Position numbers and translations under genes: made by a program
Part shown: positions 7,933-15,110 of the stretch, piece by piece
Numbering within the stretch: the first letter of the stretch is position 1
How the letters are laid out: each line of letters starts with the position of its first letter
Assembly: GCA_016295375.1 (NCBI GenBank)
Contig: JAEDLI010000027.1
Coordinates: 1-24,382 of the forward strand
Length of the DNA: 24,382 bases
Direction: 5' to 3'
Source: Fibrobacter sp.
Lineage (GTDB): Bacteria; Fibrobacterota; Fibrobacteria; Fibrobacterales; Fibrobacteraceae
Notes under the pieces: model-generated
Databases searched by the model: none
Told to the model about the DNA's origin: nothing
Seen by the model: the letters and a program-made list of their open reading frames with translations, nothing else

Positions 7933-7936
7933 CCCC

Positions 7937-9664
7937 ATGATGTCCCCCCTCAAAGTCCTTCTTTCCATCATCAGCCTGTTTGTCGTCCTCGGCGTTATCG
8001 CCGTAGTCTATCCTGACGGTGGCATCAAGGTAGGCGAATACACCCTGCGCTACCCGAAGCTCATCGACATCTTCGAAAAGCAGGCGCCCAAGGACTCCGC
8101 CGCCGACTCTACGGCAGTGGACCCCGAAGAGGCCATCCGGGAAATGATGGAAGCCACCAAGAGGAAGGAATTCGCAGCCTACAGCGACTCCCTCAAGTAC
8201 TACGAGGATTTTTTCGAGAGCGGCAAGACCCGCTTCGACCTGCCGGGCGATGACCCCGCCTGGTTCGACCGTTTCTTCTTGCACCTGCAGCTCGCGGAAC
8301 TGGACAGCAACGTAGTCCATATCGTCCACTACGGCGACTCCCAGCTGGAAGAAGACCGCATTTCCGCCACCATCCGCGAAGACCTACAAGACGAATTCGG
8401 CGGCGCGGGCCCGGGCATGATGCCGCCTATCCTTACCATCCCTTCCCAGACCACCAGCCACTGGAACGAAGGGGAACTCAAGCGCTACATACTGTTCGGC
8501 CCCAAGGAAGAAGAGGCGGACCACAACCGCTACGGCCCCCTGGCCCAGTTCGCCGACCTGGAAGGATCCGCCGTCATCGGCATCAAGAAGCGGGAAGACC
8601 GCAAGAACGCCTTCCCCCACGTAGGCGGCTACTCTACGGTAAAGGTCCTCGCCGGCAAGCGTGGGTCGCTACGGCTCAAGCTGGTTTACCAGCGCACCTA
8701 CGCAGATACCGTGGGCCTGAACGAAGACAGCACCTTCAAGGTGAAAAAGCGCACCGCCTTCGAGACGGCGGCCGCTCCCGAAGTGGAACGGCTCACCAAG
8801 CTCAACGTCTATACTTGGAAACTCCCGGACACCACCTCCAACGCAAAAATCTACCTGGACGGAAGCGCCGAAATCTATGCCATCTCCGCCGACGGAGCCT
8901 ATGGCGTGGCCGTCGATAACGTGGCCATGCGAGGTTCTTCGGGCACGGTGTTCCACCGCATCGATTCACAACTGCTGGCGGAATCTTACAAGGCCATGAA
9001 CGCCCGGCTCATCATCATGGAATACGGCGGCAACCTGGTGCCGGGCACCAACAGCGGCAATGTGGACTGGACCAAGAAACTCATCACCAAGCAGATCCAG
9101 GCTATCCAGAAGGCGAACCCCGACGCCGACATCCTGTTCATCGGCCCCGCCGACATGGCAAAACAGGTGGATGGCGAATGGAAAACCTACCCGGGCCTTC
9201 CCCTCACCATCAAGACCCTTCGCGAAGTGGCTCTCGAGAACGGCGCCGCCTACTGGGACATGCACCGGGTCATGGGCGGAAACGGCTCCATGATCAAGTG
9301 GGCAAACCGCGAACCCGCTCTCGGCTTCACCGACCACATCCACTTCACCCGCAGGGGCGCCGCCTACATGGGAGACCTGTTCTGCGCGGCTCTGCGCATG
9401 CACTACGACTACTTCAAGTTTCGCGACCGCCACGGCCTCAACGACGAAAAGATGAAGGAATTGCAGCAGTGGAAGGAAAATTCGGAATTCGGAGTTCAGA
9501 ATTCGGAATTCGGGCAAGACAGTTCTGCCAGCGAAACAAAGGGGGAAAGCCTTCCCCTCGCTCCTGGCGCTGACGCGTCATCCGCTACCCCTTCGCCTAG
9601 GGGGACACCCCCTAACACCCCCGCACAGGATTCTAGCGTAACGAAGGAGGATGCCGCCCCATGA
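7937..9664 (+). CDS. Membrane-anchored SGNH/GDSL-type esterase-like protein 1
   Basis: This 575-residue protein has an N-terminal signal anchor (about 5-25), which places the catalytic part in the periplasm. SGNH motifs visible: HYGDSQLEED with the nucleophile-like Ser135 in block I, and a C-terminal DHIHF with Asp466 and His469, the usual Asp/His pair. Such proteins, next to MBOAT acyltransferases, transfer or remove O-acetyl groups on exopolysaccharide (AlgJ/AlgX) or peptidoglycan (PatB); the glycan here is unknown. The fold ends at about residue 513. The remaining 60 residues are low-complexity and encoded by a 7-bp repeat (NSEFGVQNSEFGQ) plus an inverted dispersed repeat, so the gene appears to have extended into intergenic repeat DNA. 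The ATG lacks a Shine-Dalgarno and follows heptad array 1. It overlaps the next gene by ATGA. Confidence 0.85.
   Translation: MMSPLKVLLSIISLFVVLGVIAVVYPDGGIKVGEYTLRYPKLIDIFEKQAPKDSAADSTAVDPEEAIREMMEATKRKEFAAYSDSLKYYEDFFESGKTRFDLPGDDPAWFDRFFLHLQLAELDSNVVHIVHYGDSQLEEDRISATIREDLQDEFGGAGPGMMPPILTIPSQTTSHWNEGELKRYILFGPKEEEADHNRYGPLAQFADLEGSAVIGIKKREDRKNAFPHVGGYSTVKVLAGKRGSLRLKLVYQRTYADTVGLNEDSTFKVKKRTAFETAAAPEVERLTKLNVYTWKLPDTTSNAKIYLDGSAEIYAISADGAYGVAVDNVAMRGSSGTVFHRIDSQLLAESYKAMNARLIIMEYGGNLVPGTNSGNVDWTKKLITKQIQAIQKANPDADILFIGPADMAKQVDGEWKTYPGLPLTIKTLREVALENGAAYWDMHRVMGGNGSMIKWANREPALGFTDHIHFTRRGAAYMGDLFCAALRMHYDYFKFRDRHGLNDEKMKELQQWKENSEFGVQNSEFGQDSSASETKGESLPLAPGADASSATPSPRGTPPNTPAQDSSVTKEDAAP
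9479..9513 (+). repeat. Heptad array 2: five 7-bp units inside coding sequence
   Basis: Units are AATTCGG, AATTCGG, AGTTCAG, AATTCGG, AATTCGG, in strict 7-bp register over 35 bp. The array lies within the 3' end of the first SGNH gene, where it encodes NSEFGVQNSEFG (residues 515-526), beyond the conserved domain. Confidence 0.85.
9541..9589 (-). repeat. Dispersed GC-rich repeat, copy B (inverted, intragenic)
   Basis: Read on the minus strand, GGGGT-A-GCGGATGAC (9577-9589) and AGCGAGGGGAAG (9551-9562), followed by GCTTTCCCCC, match copy A at 7791-7869 in content and order. Copy B is translated as part of the low-complexity tail of the first SGNH protein. Confidence 0.5.
9645..9650 (+). promoter_or_regulatory. 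Strong ribosome-binding site of the second SGNH gene
   Basis: AGGAGG lies 10 nt before the ATG at 9661. It contrasts with the genes before and after it, whose starts are preceded by heptad arrays. Confidence 0.7.
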
Positions 9665-11412
9665 TCCGCTTCCTCCTCGTCGTCACCCTCGCGGCCCTTT
9701 CGGCCTTCGCCAAGGACCTGACCATCGCCCCCGGCAGTTACAGTCTTGACCTCGTCAAGTACGACTTTATCGACACCACCGTAAACGTCATCCAGTTTCC
9801 CAAGGGGAACGAGGCCTTCACCAAGTTTTTCGAGAAGATGGACACTCTGGTGTTCGAGAACAAGGGGCAGGTGCGAATCATGCACATCGGCGGATCCCAC
9901 CTGCAAGCCGACGTGATTTCGGGCCGTATCCGCGAGCACATGATCAAGGAATACCCGGGAGCCTCGGCGGGCCGCGGCTTCGTGTTCCCCTACTCCGCCG
10001 CCCGCACCAACACGCCCTCCAGCTACGCCAGCTACTACAAGGGCATCTGGGACAAGAACAAGAATGTCCAGCGCGAAATTTCTAAACCGCTTGGACTGCT
10101 GGGCATTGCGGTCAGCACCAGCGACCCCCGTGCCGAAATCACCCTGATGCTGGACAAGTACAACTCCGCCCCCATCTGGGGAGAGACCCGTTTCCGCCTG
10201 TTCGGCTACAGCGACAACAATGACGTGGTTCCCGTGCTGCGGGTGGATTCCACCGACATCTACGGCGTACACGACACCGTAAGCCAGAGTTACGTTTTCG
10301 AAAGCCCGCGACCCATCGACACCATCCAGATTCAGTTCCGCTGGATGGACTCCTTAAAACAGGCTTCCATAGCGCAGTTCATCAACGACTCCCTGCTGCA
10401 GGATTCCCTCGCCAGGCTAGCGGATTCCCTGAAAGCAGATTCGCTGAAGTCAGACGAGAAAGGCCCGGGGCTTGAGGCCCGAGGTGCAGTTTTGGACGGC
10501 AAAGATTCCAGCAAGACCGAAAAGGCAAAAATTCCGGCCAACGTTTTGAAGCTGCAGAACGCACAACTGCAAAACGCAGCGCCAGAGGTGGCGCGGGACT
10601 CCATGTTCCAGGGGGAATGCGATGTGCTGGACACCGCCTGTCTCGCCCGCGAAGAAGCCAAGACCAAAGATTCTACGGCCCGCGACCGGTGTGCCGAACT
10701 GGCAGCCAAGAAGGCGAACATCAACTACGAAGAAGGGGAACAGGACCCCACCAACAATCCTGACGACCACTGCTTCACGGAACCTGCCGCCGTCCCAGAC
10801 TCGGTCAAGAAAAATGCACGGCCCAGGTTTACCCTCACAGGAATCCTTTCCGAAAACGACTCTCCGGGAATCATCTACACCAACATAGGCATCAACGGTG
10901 CGAAGGTCCACGACTACTTCGAAGAGGTCTGCCCCCAGTTCGAAAAAGAGATGGCGTTTTTCAAGCCGGACCTGGTAATTTTCGCCATCGGCATCAACGA
11001 CGCCAACGTGCAGCGCTTTAACGACAAGCAGTTCCGTGAAGATTACGACAGGCTGATCGAACGGTTCAAGAGGGTAAACCCCGACGCGGCGTTCATCTTC
11101 GAGACCAACAACGACATGTTCCGCAAGGTCAAGCGTAAAAAGTTCGTACAGCACGGCAATGGCGAAGTGGCCCGCAAGTCCTTCTTTATGCTGGCCGACA
11201 AGCACAAGGCTGGGGTCTGGGACAAGTTCAGCATCATGGGCGGCCTAGGTTCCATGGCCAAGTGGGAACACGCAAGCCTCGCCAAAAAGGACAAGGTCCA
11301 CTTCAACCTGTCCGGCTACAACCTTTTGGGCGACCTGTTCTACAAGGCCCTTATCCAGGCCTACCAGGACCACATCGCCAATTTACCCGCACAGAAGAGG
11401 AGTGAGCCATGA
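9661..11412 (+). CDS. Secreted SGNH/GDSL-type esterase-like protein 2
   Basis: This 583-residue protein has a cleavable signal peptide (about 1-17, ending SAFA). SGNH features: HIGGSHLQAD with Ser79 as likely nucleophile, a block with AIGINDANVQ (GxND), and KDKVHFN with Asp544 and His547. It is probably the periplasmic partner of the upstream SGNH protein and the downstream MBOAT protein in O-acetylation of a surface glycan; the acceptor is not evident. A low-complexity insert (roughly 236-385) splits the fold. It holds a repeated DSLKADSLKSD-type segment, an LQNAQLQNA stretch and several Cys residues, and could be a linker or partner-binding loop. The start overlaps the previous stop as ATGA and has a good AGGAGG, indicating coupled translation. 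The TGA stop is followed by a 115-bp spacer without a gene. Confidence 0.85.
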   Translation: MIRFLLVVTLAALSAFAKDLTIAPGSYSLDLVKYDFIDTTVNVIQFPKGNEAFTKFFEKMDTLVFENKGQVRIMHIGGSHLQADVISGRIREHMIKEYPGASAGRGFVFPYSAARTNTPSSYASYYKGIWDKNKNVQREISKPLGLLGIAVSTSDPRAEITLMLDKYNSAPIWGETRFRLFGYSDNNDVVPVLRVDSTDIYGVHDTVSQSYVFESPRPIDTIQIQFRWMDSLKQASIAQFINDSLLQDSLARLADSLKADSLKSDEKGPGLEARGAVLDGKDSSKTEKAKIPANVLKLQNAQLQNAAPEVARDSMFQGECDVLDTACLAREEAKTKDSTARDRCAELAAKKANINYEEGEQDPTNNPDDHCFTEPAAVPDSVKKNARPRFTLTGILSENDSPGIIYTNIGINGAKVHDYFEEVCPQFEKEMAFFKPDLVIFAIGINDANVQRFNDKQFREDYDRLIERFKRVNPDAAFIFETNNDMFRKVKRKKFVQHGNGEVARKSFFMLADKHKAGVWDKFSIMGGLGSMAKWEHASLAKKDKVHFNLSGYNLLGDLFYKALIQAYQDHIANLPAQKRSEP

Positions 11413-11434
11413 AGTCGGTCACTTCGTTCCCTCT

Positions 11435-11523
11435 GAGCAATGAGCAAGGCCTCGCACCTCAAAGCGGCGTAATCCAGCATCGTCCACCCACTGTAGCCGC
11501 GACCTCGCACCTCGTACCTATAG
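11435..11523 (+). repeat. Heptad array 3: two short 7-bp-period clusters
   Basis: In the spacer before the MBOAT gene, 11435-11462 reads GAGCAAT, GAGCAAG, GCCTCGC, ACCTCAA, and 11503-11523 reads CCTCGCA, CCTCGTA, CCTATAG. The last unit ends 4 nt (AGCC) before the ATG at 11528, the same spacing as array 1. The middle part shows no clear unit. Confidence 0.6.
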
Positions 11524-11527
11524 AGCC

Positions 11528-13378
11528 ATGCTAGACTACCTCATACCATATCTTACTAGAACGTTTTCGTTTGACCCGAACAGTCCCCTGCTGTTTACGC
11601 AGTTCTACTTCTGGGGTTTCTTCGCCGTGGTGTTTGCCATCCTCACCCTGGTCAAGAACCGCATTCTGCTCCGTAACGCCTTCTTGTTTGCCACCAGCAT
11701 GTTCTTCTACTACAAGACCAGCGGAAGCTACGTGTGCATTCTCGTGTTCTGCGTGGTGGCAAACTTCTTTATCGGCAAGTGGATCGAAAAGGCCGAACAG
11801 CACTGGAAAAAGAAACTCTGGATGATCATCGTGGTCATTATCGACCTGTTGGTGCTGTGCTACTACAAGTATTCCTATTTCTTCCTGGACGCCCTGCGGG
11901 ACTTTACCGGCATCGAGCTGCACGTCTATAACTTCTTTGCGGCGGCCAGCAACAAGATGTTCGGCACAAATTCCCTAGTAGATACCATCATCTTGCCGGT
12001 GGGAATTTCCTTCTTTACCTTCCAGGCCATCAGTTACTGCATCGACATCTACCGCGGAAAAATCAAGGCCGTGGACAACATCTTGAATTTCGGGTTCTAC
12101 CTCACCTTCTTCCCGCAGTTGGTGGCAGGCCCCATCGTGCGAGCCGACAAGTTCGTGCCCCAGCTTTACAAAAAATATTTCCTCCCCCGCCGCACCTTCG
12201 GCATTGCCGTCTTCTGGGTGCTGAACGGCCTTGCCAAGAAGGTCATCCTAAGCGACTACCTGGCCACCAACTTCGTGGACCGGGTATTCGATACGCCCCT
12301 GCTGTTCACAGGACTTGAAAACCTGATTGCCCTGTTCGCCTATTCGCTGCAGGTGTATGCCGACTTCTCTGGCTACACCGATATCGCCATCGGCGTAGCT
12401 CTCCTCATGGGATTCCGTCTGCCCCAGAACTTCAACAGTCCCTACAAGGCGCTCTCCCCCACGGAATTCTGGCGTCGCTGGCACATCTCCCTTTCCAGCT
12501 GGTGGCGCGACTACCTTTACATCCCGCTGGGCGGTAACCGTGGCGCCTCTGTGGGCACCTTCTTCTGGATGGGCTTCTTGAGCCTGGTGGCCGTTTTACT
12601 TTCGGGCAGTGTCTGGGTAGGTGTCGCCCTGGGCGTATTCTTCCTCTACATCGCCATTTATGCCTACATCAAGCCCGATTCCCGCAAGTTTATCACCACC
12701 AACATGAACGCCATGGCGACACAGGTGGTAGGCGGCTGGTGGCACGGCGCCAGCTGGAACTTTATCATCTGGGGCGGCCTCAATGGTTTCGGCCAGGTGT
12801 TCAACAAGATCTGGGTCAAGCGGAGCATCAACTTCCGTGCCGTCGCCGCATTCTTGCTGTTTACCGTCAGCGCCATCACCTTCAAGCAGACCCACATCGC
12901 CATTTTCGCCATTACCACCGTGTGGTTCGGCGTGCTGTTCTTGGGCATTTACGCCGTGCTGGTTTTCCGCCTGTTCAGCGACAAGACCTTCCACTGGCTC
13001 TACGTGGCCTGGAACGTATCCCTCACCTTCGTGTTCATCACCTTTACCCGTCTCTTCTTCCGCGCAGGCTCCAACCTGGACCCGGCAGAAGCCAACGAAG
13101 TGGCCTGGAATACGGCCAAGAACATGGTCCAGCAGATGGGCTCCGCCTGGAAGTGGGATACTCTCGGCACCATCGTCTGGGAGCATATCAACATCATTTT
13201 GGTGTTTGTAGCCGGCATGCTCATCCACTGGATTCCCAAAAAAGTCAAGAGCCGCTACCGCATCATGTTTGCTTCGCAGCCCATTCCCCTGATGGTTGCA
13301 AGCACGGCGTTCATCATCTTCGTGATGTACCAGTTTATGAGCGCGGACAGCTGCCCGTTCATCTACTTCCAGTTCTAG
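11528..13378 (+). CDS. AlgI-type MBOAT O-acyltransferase
   Basis: This 616-residue polytopic inner-membrane protein has roughly a dozen hydrophobic segments. Family motifs: GPIVRADKF in the middle, PTEFWRRWHISLSSWWRD with His319 (position of the AlgI catalytic histidine), and GWWHGASWNFIIWG with His406, the second conserved MBOAT histidine. AlgI-type proteins pass acetyl groups across the membrane to SGNH partners, here the two upstream genes. The length is larger than AlgI (about 520), partly through extra C-terminal helices. It ends FIYFQF then TAG, a typical family terminus. The ATG has no Shine-Dalgarno and follows heptad array 3. The gene converges with the HD-GYP gene. Confidence 0.93.
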   Translation: MLDYLIPYLTRTFSFDPNSPLLFTQFYFWGFFAVVFAILTLVKNRILLRNAFLFATSMFFYYKTSGSYVCILVFCVVANFFIGKWIEKAEQHWKKKLWMIIVVIIDLLVLCYYKYSYFFLDALRDFTGIELHVYNFFAAASNKMFGTNSLVDTIILPVGISFFTFQAISYCIDIYRGKIKAVDNILNFGFYLTFFPQLVAGPIVRADKFVPQLYKKYFLPRRTFGIAVFWVLNGLAKKVILSDYLATNFVDRVFDTPLLFTGLENLIALFAYSLQVYADFSGYTDIAIGVALLMGFRLPQNFNSPYKALSPTEFWRRWHISLSSWWRDYLYIPLGGNRGASVGTFFWMGFLSLVAVLLSGSVWVGVALGVFFLYIAIYAYIKPDSRKFITTNMNAMATQVVGGWWHGASWNFIIWGGLNGFGQVFNKIWVKRSINFRAVAAFLLFTVSAITFKQTHIAIFAITTVWFGVLFLGIYAVLVFRLFSDKTFHWLYVAWNVSLTFVFITFTRLFFRAGSNLDPAEANEVAWNTAKNMVQQMGSAWKWDTLGTIVWEHINIILVFVAGMLIHWIPKKVKSRYRIMFASQPIPLMVASTAFIIFVMYQFMSADSCPFIYFQF

Positions 13379-13390
13379 CGGCAAAGCCGC
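13378..13390. repeat. Short GC hairpin after the MBOAT stop
   Basis: GCGGC-AAA-GCCGC begins at the last base of the MBOAT stop codon. No T-run follows. Combined with the inverted heptads after it, it may help end transcription between the convergent genes. Confidence 0.4.
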
Positions 13391-13467
13391 AATGTGAAGT
13401 GTGTAGTGTGTAATGTAAAGTGACTAATGTGTAAGACTAATTACACACCTCACATCACACATTTCAC
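13391..13467. repeat. Heptad array 4: eleven 7-bp units that invert midway
   Basis: Strict 7-bp register over 77 bp: AATGTGA, AGTGTGT, AGTGTGT, AATGTAA, AGTGACT, AATGTGT, AAGACTA, then ATTACAC, ACCTCAC, ATCACAC, ATTTCAC. The last four are the complement theme (GTGTAAT, GTGAGGT, GTGTGAT, GTGAAAT), so the array is an imperfect inverted repeat. It fills the gap between two convergent genes and its last unit overlaps the TGA stop (13464-13466) of the HD-GYP gene. Confidence 0.85.
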
Positions 13468-14396
13468 ACTGCCGAGAGCTTTGTCCGTTCGTCGTACAGG
13501 TCTGCAGCAATGTGGCTGAAGGCTTCCACCACCTTGGGGTCAAAATGCTTGCCAGCCCCTTCGGTAATGATAGCCATGGCCTTTTCGAAAGTGAAGGGTT
13601 TCTTGTACACGCGTTCCGCCACCAGGGCGTCAAACACATCAGCTACGGCCATAATGCGGGCAGAAAGCGGAATTTCGTCACCCTTTATGTGGTTCGGGTA
13701 ACCTGTTCCATCCCAGTTCTCGTGATGGTAATGGGCCATCTCGATAGCCTCTCTCAGACACTCCGCTTCCATGGAGTCACCCGTGTTGGCCACAATCTTC
13801 TGGAGGATTTTCCAACCTTCGGTGGTGTGGGATTTCATGATTTCGAATTCTTCGTCGGTCAGTTTTCCGGGCTTGTTCAGAATCAGGTCCGAAATGGCAA
13901 TCTTCCCGATATCATGGAGAGGTGCAGAACGCTTGAACCTGGCGATGCTTTCATCAGTGAGCTCGTCCGCATAAGAGCCCTCTTTCTTCAACTGGCGGGC
14001 AATGACTTCCACGTATGCGGACGTCTTCTTGATTTGGTTTCCGGTACCTTCGTCACGGGCTTCCACCAGTTCCGCAAAGCTCATGACGATTTCATCCTGC
14101 ATCTTCGTGATGCGTTCGTTCTGAGCCTTTATCTGGATGATATAGGCAAGGAAACCTTCGGCCATGGTAGAGAACGCATTGTAGAGGTTCTGGATTTCGT
14201 CATCGGATCGAATATCTATGGCCTTCACACGTCGCAAACTAATCTGGCGGCCTACATCGGAATTATGGGCAAAGGACATAGCTTCCTTGGACATCCGATT
14301 GATGGGAATCACTATGCCTCGTTTCATGGCTTCGGCGATCAGGCACATGATAACGAGAGAAGCTCCAAAGAACAAGGACAATTCCTTGATAAGGAA
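13464..14396 (-). CDS. HD-GYP phosphodiesterase segment (after third TAG)
   Basis: This segment carries a TM helix (LFFGASLVIMCLIAEAM), a HAMP-like and coiled linker, then the HD-GYP domain, which in active members hydrolyses cyclic di-GMP or related dinucleotides. Seen: HDIGK (overall codons 603-607), KSHTTEGW, HYHHENWDGTGYP with the GYP triplet at 674-676, and ARIMAVADVFDAL. One expected metal ligand is missing: the usual TGNH reads TGNQ (codon 563). That could lower or change activity, or reflect decay. The segment has no good start of its own; the first candidates are the TTG at 14381 and internal ATGs. Confidence 0.75.
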   Translation of the reverse strand, partial: FLIKELSLFFGASLVIMCLIAEAMKRGIVIPINRMSKEAMSFAHNSDVGRQISLRRVKAIDIRSDDEIQNLYNAFSTMAEGFLAYIIQIKAQNERITKMQDEIVMSFAELVEARDEGTGNQIKKTSAYVEVIARQLKKEGSYADELTDESIARFKRSAPLHDIGKIAISDLILNKPGKLTDEEFEIMKSHTTEGWKILQKIVANTGDSMEAECLREAIEMAHYHHENWDGTGYPNHIKGDEIPLSARIMAVADVFDALVAERVYKKPFTFEKAMAIITEGAGKHFDPKVVEAFSHIAADLYDERTKLSAV

Positions 14397-14906
14397 CTAA
14401 ATTTCGTCCATCAGAATGGACTCCATGGTGATGTCAGCCGCCACATAGGCCACAATCGTTCCGCTGGAATCCTTCAGGGGCTTATAAACCGTCAACAGCC
14501 ATCCGTCAGAATCATCAGATACCACCGGTCCAATGGAATCGCCTTTAAGAAGCGCTGGTAAATACTCCTCAAAGCTCGGGTCAAAGGGTACCACATCCCA
14601 CACCTGACCGGGTTCTTCGCCATCGGTTGACATCAGGTCAAAGATGACATGGCAGCCATCTTGAGCAATGTGATAAACATACAGGTATTTTGCCGTAGGG
14701 AACCCCTGCCTAATGGCATACAGTTCCTTTTCTGTTTCCACGTAGCCATCCGCTTCGCGGCCCTCCTGCAAATATGTCATCAGACGGTCACCATCCAGCA
14801 CAATGGCTACAGCATCTGTAAGACCGTAGGCAATGGAGGTGTACTTGGCAACAGCCTTTTCTTGATAAAGGAAATACCCAATATTTGCAACGAATACTGC
14901 CAGAAG
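14397..14906 (-). CDS. Extracytoplasmic sensor segment (between second and third TAG)
   Basis: The segment opens with half of a TM helix (LLAVFVANIGYFLYQ) whose other half lies before the TAG at 14907. It continues into about 140 residues of soluble alpha/beta sequence of PDC/CACHE-like character, ending VAYVAADITMESILMDEI, a typical strand-and-exit helix pattern before the next TM. The ligand is unknown. The break inside a TM helix argues that this was one polypeptide. Confidence 0.5.
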   Translation of the reverse strand, partial: LLAVFVANIGYFLYQEKAVAKYTSIAYGLTDAVAIVLDGDRLMTYLQEGREADGYVETEKELYAIRQGFPTAKYLYVYHIAQDGCHVIFDLMSTDGEEPGQVWDVVPFDPSFEEYLPALLKGDSIGPVVSDDSDGWLLTVYKPLKDSSGTIVAYVAADITMESILMDEI

Positions 14907-15110
14907 CTATTTCGAAACAATTACGACCAGCATCACCTTTCCGAGCAGGGAGTACCGGACCGCCATTCTGGTATTCATGTCACTCACATTCCGTTGGAAA
15001 ACGTAATTCAGGTAATGCTTGACCCTACGAGAAATAAAGTGAAACACAACAATGGCAACGACAACGGTTACGGACTTGTCAAAAAGGTCCACCACCACAT
15101 CGGCCATCAA
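14907..15110 (-). CDS. Membrane helix segment (between first and second TAG)
   Basis: About 67 codons: one helix (VTVVVAIVVFHFI), a basic loop, and the first half of the helix split by the TAG at 14907 (GKVMLVVIVSK). It joins in the same frame to the segments on both sides. It is not expected to be a separate gene, as no ribosome-binding site precedes its ATG at 15107. Confidence 0.4.
   Translation of the reverse strand: MMADVVVDLFDKSVTVVVAIVVFHFISRRVKHYLNYVFQRNVSDMNTRMAVRYSLLGKVMLVVIVSK

Noticed and set aside
248..13378. General reassignment of TAG to an amino acid
   Set aside because: Four genes (autokinase, galE, mscS, MBOAT) end with TAG at normal family termini, and the long intact genes carry no internal TAG.
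10450..13384. Long minus-strand ORFs opposite the second SGNH and MBOAT genes
   Set aside because: They are codon-bias shadows of GC-rich coding DNA with His/Gln/Gly-rich composition and no family character.
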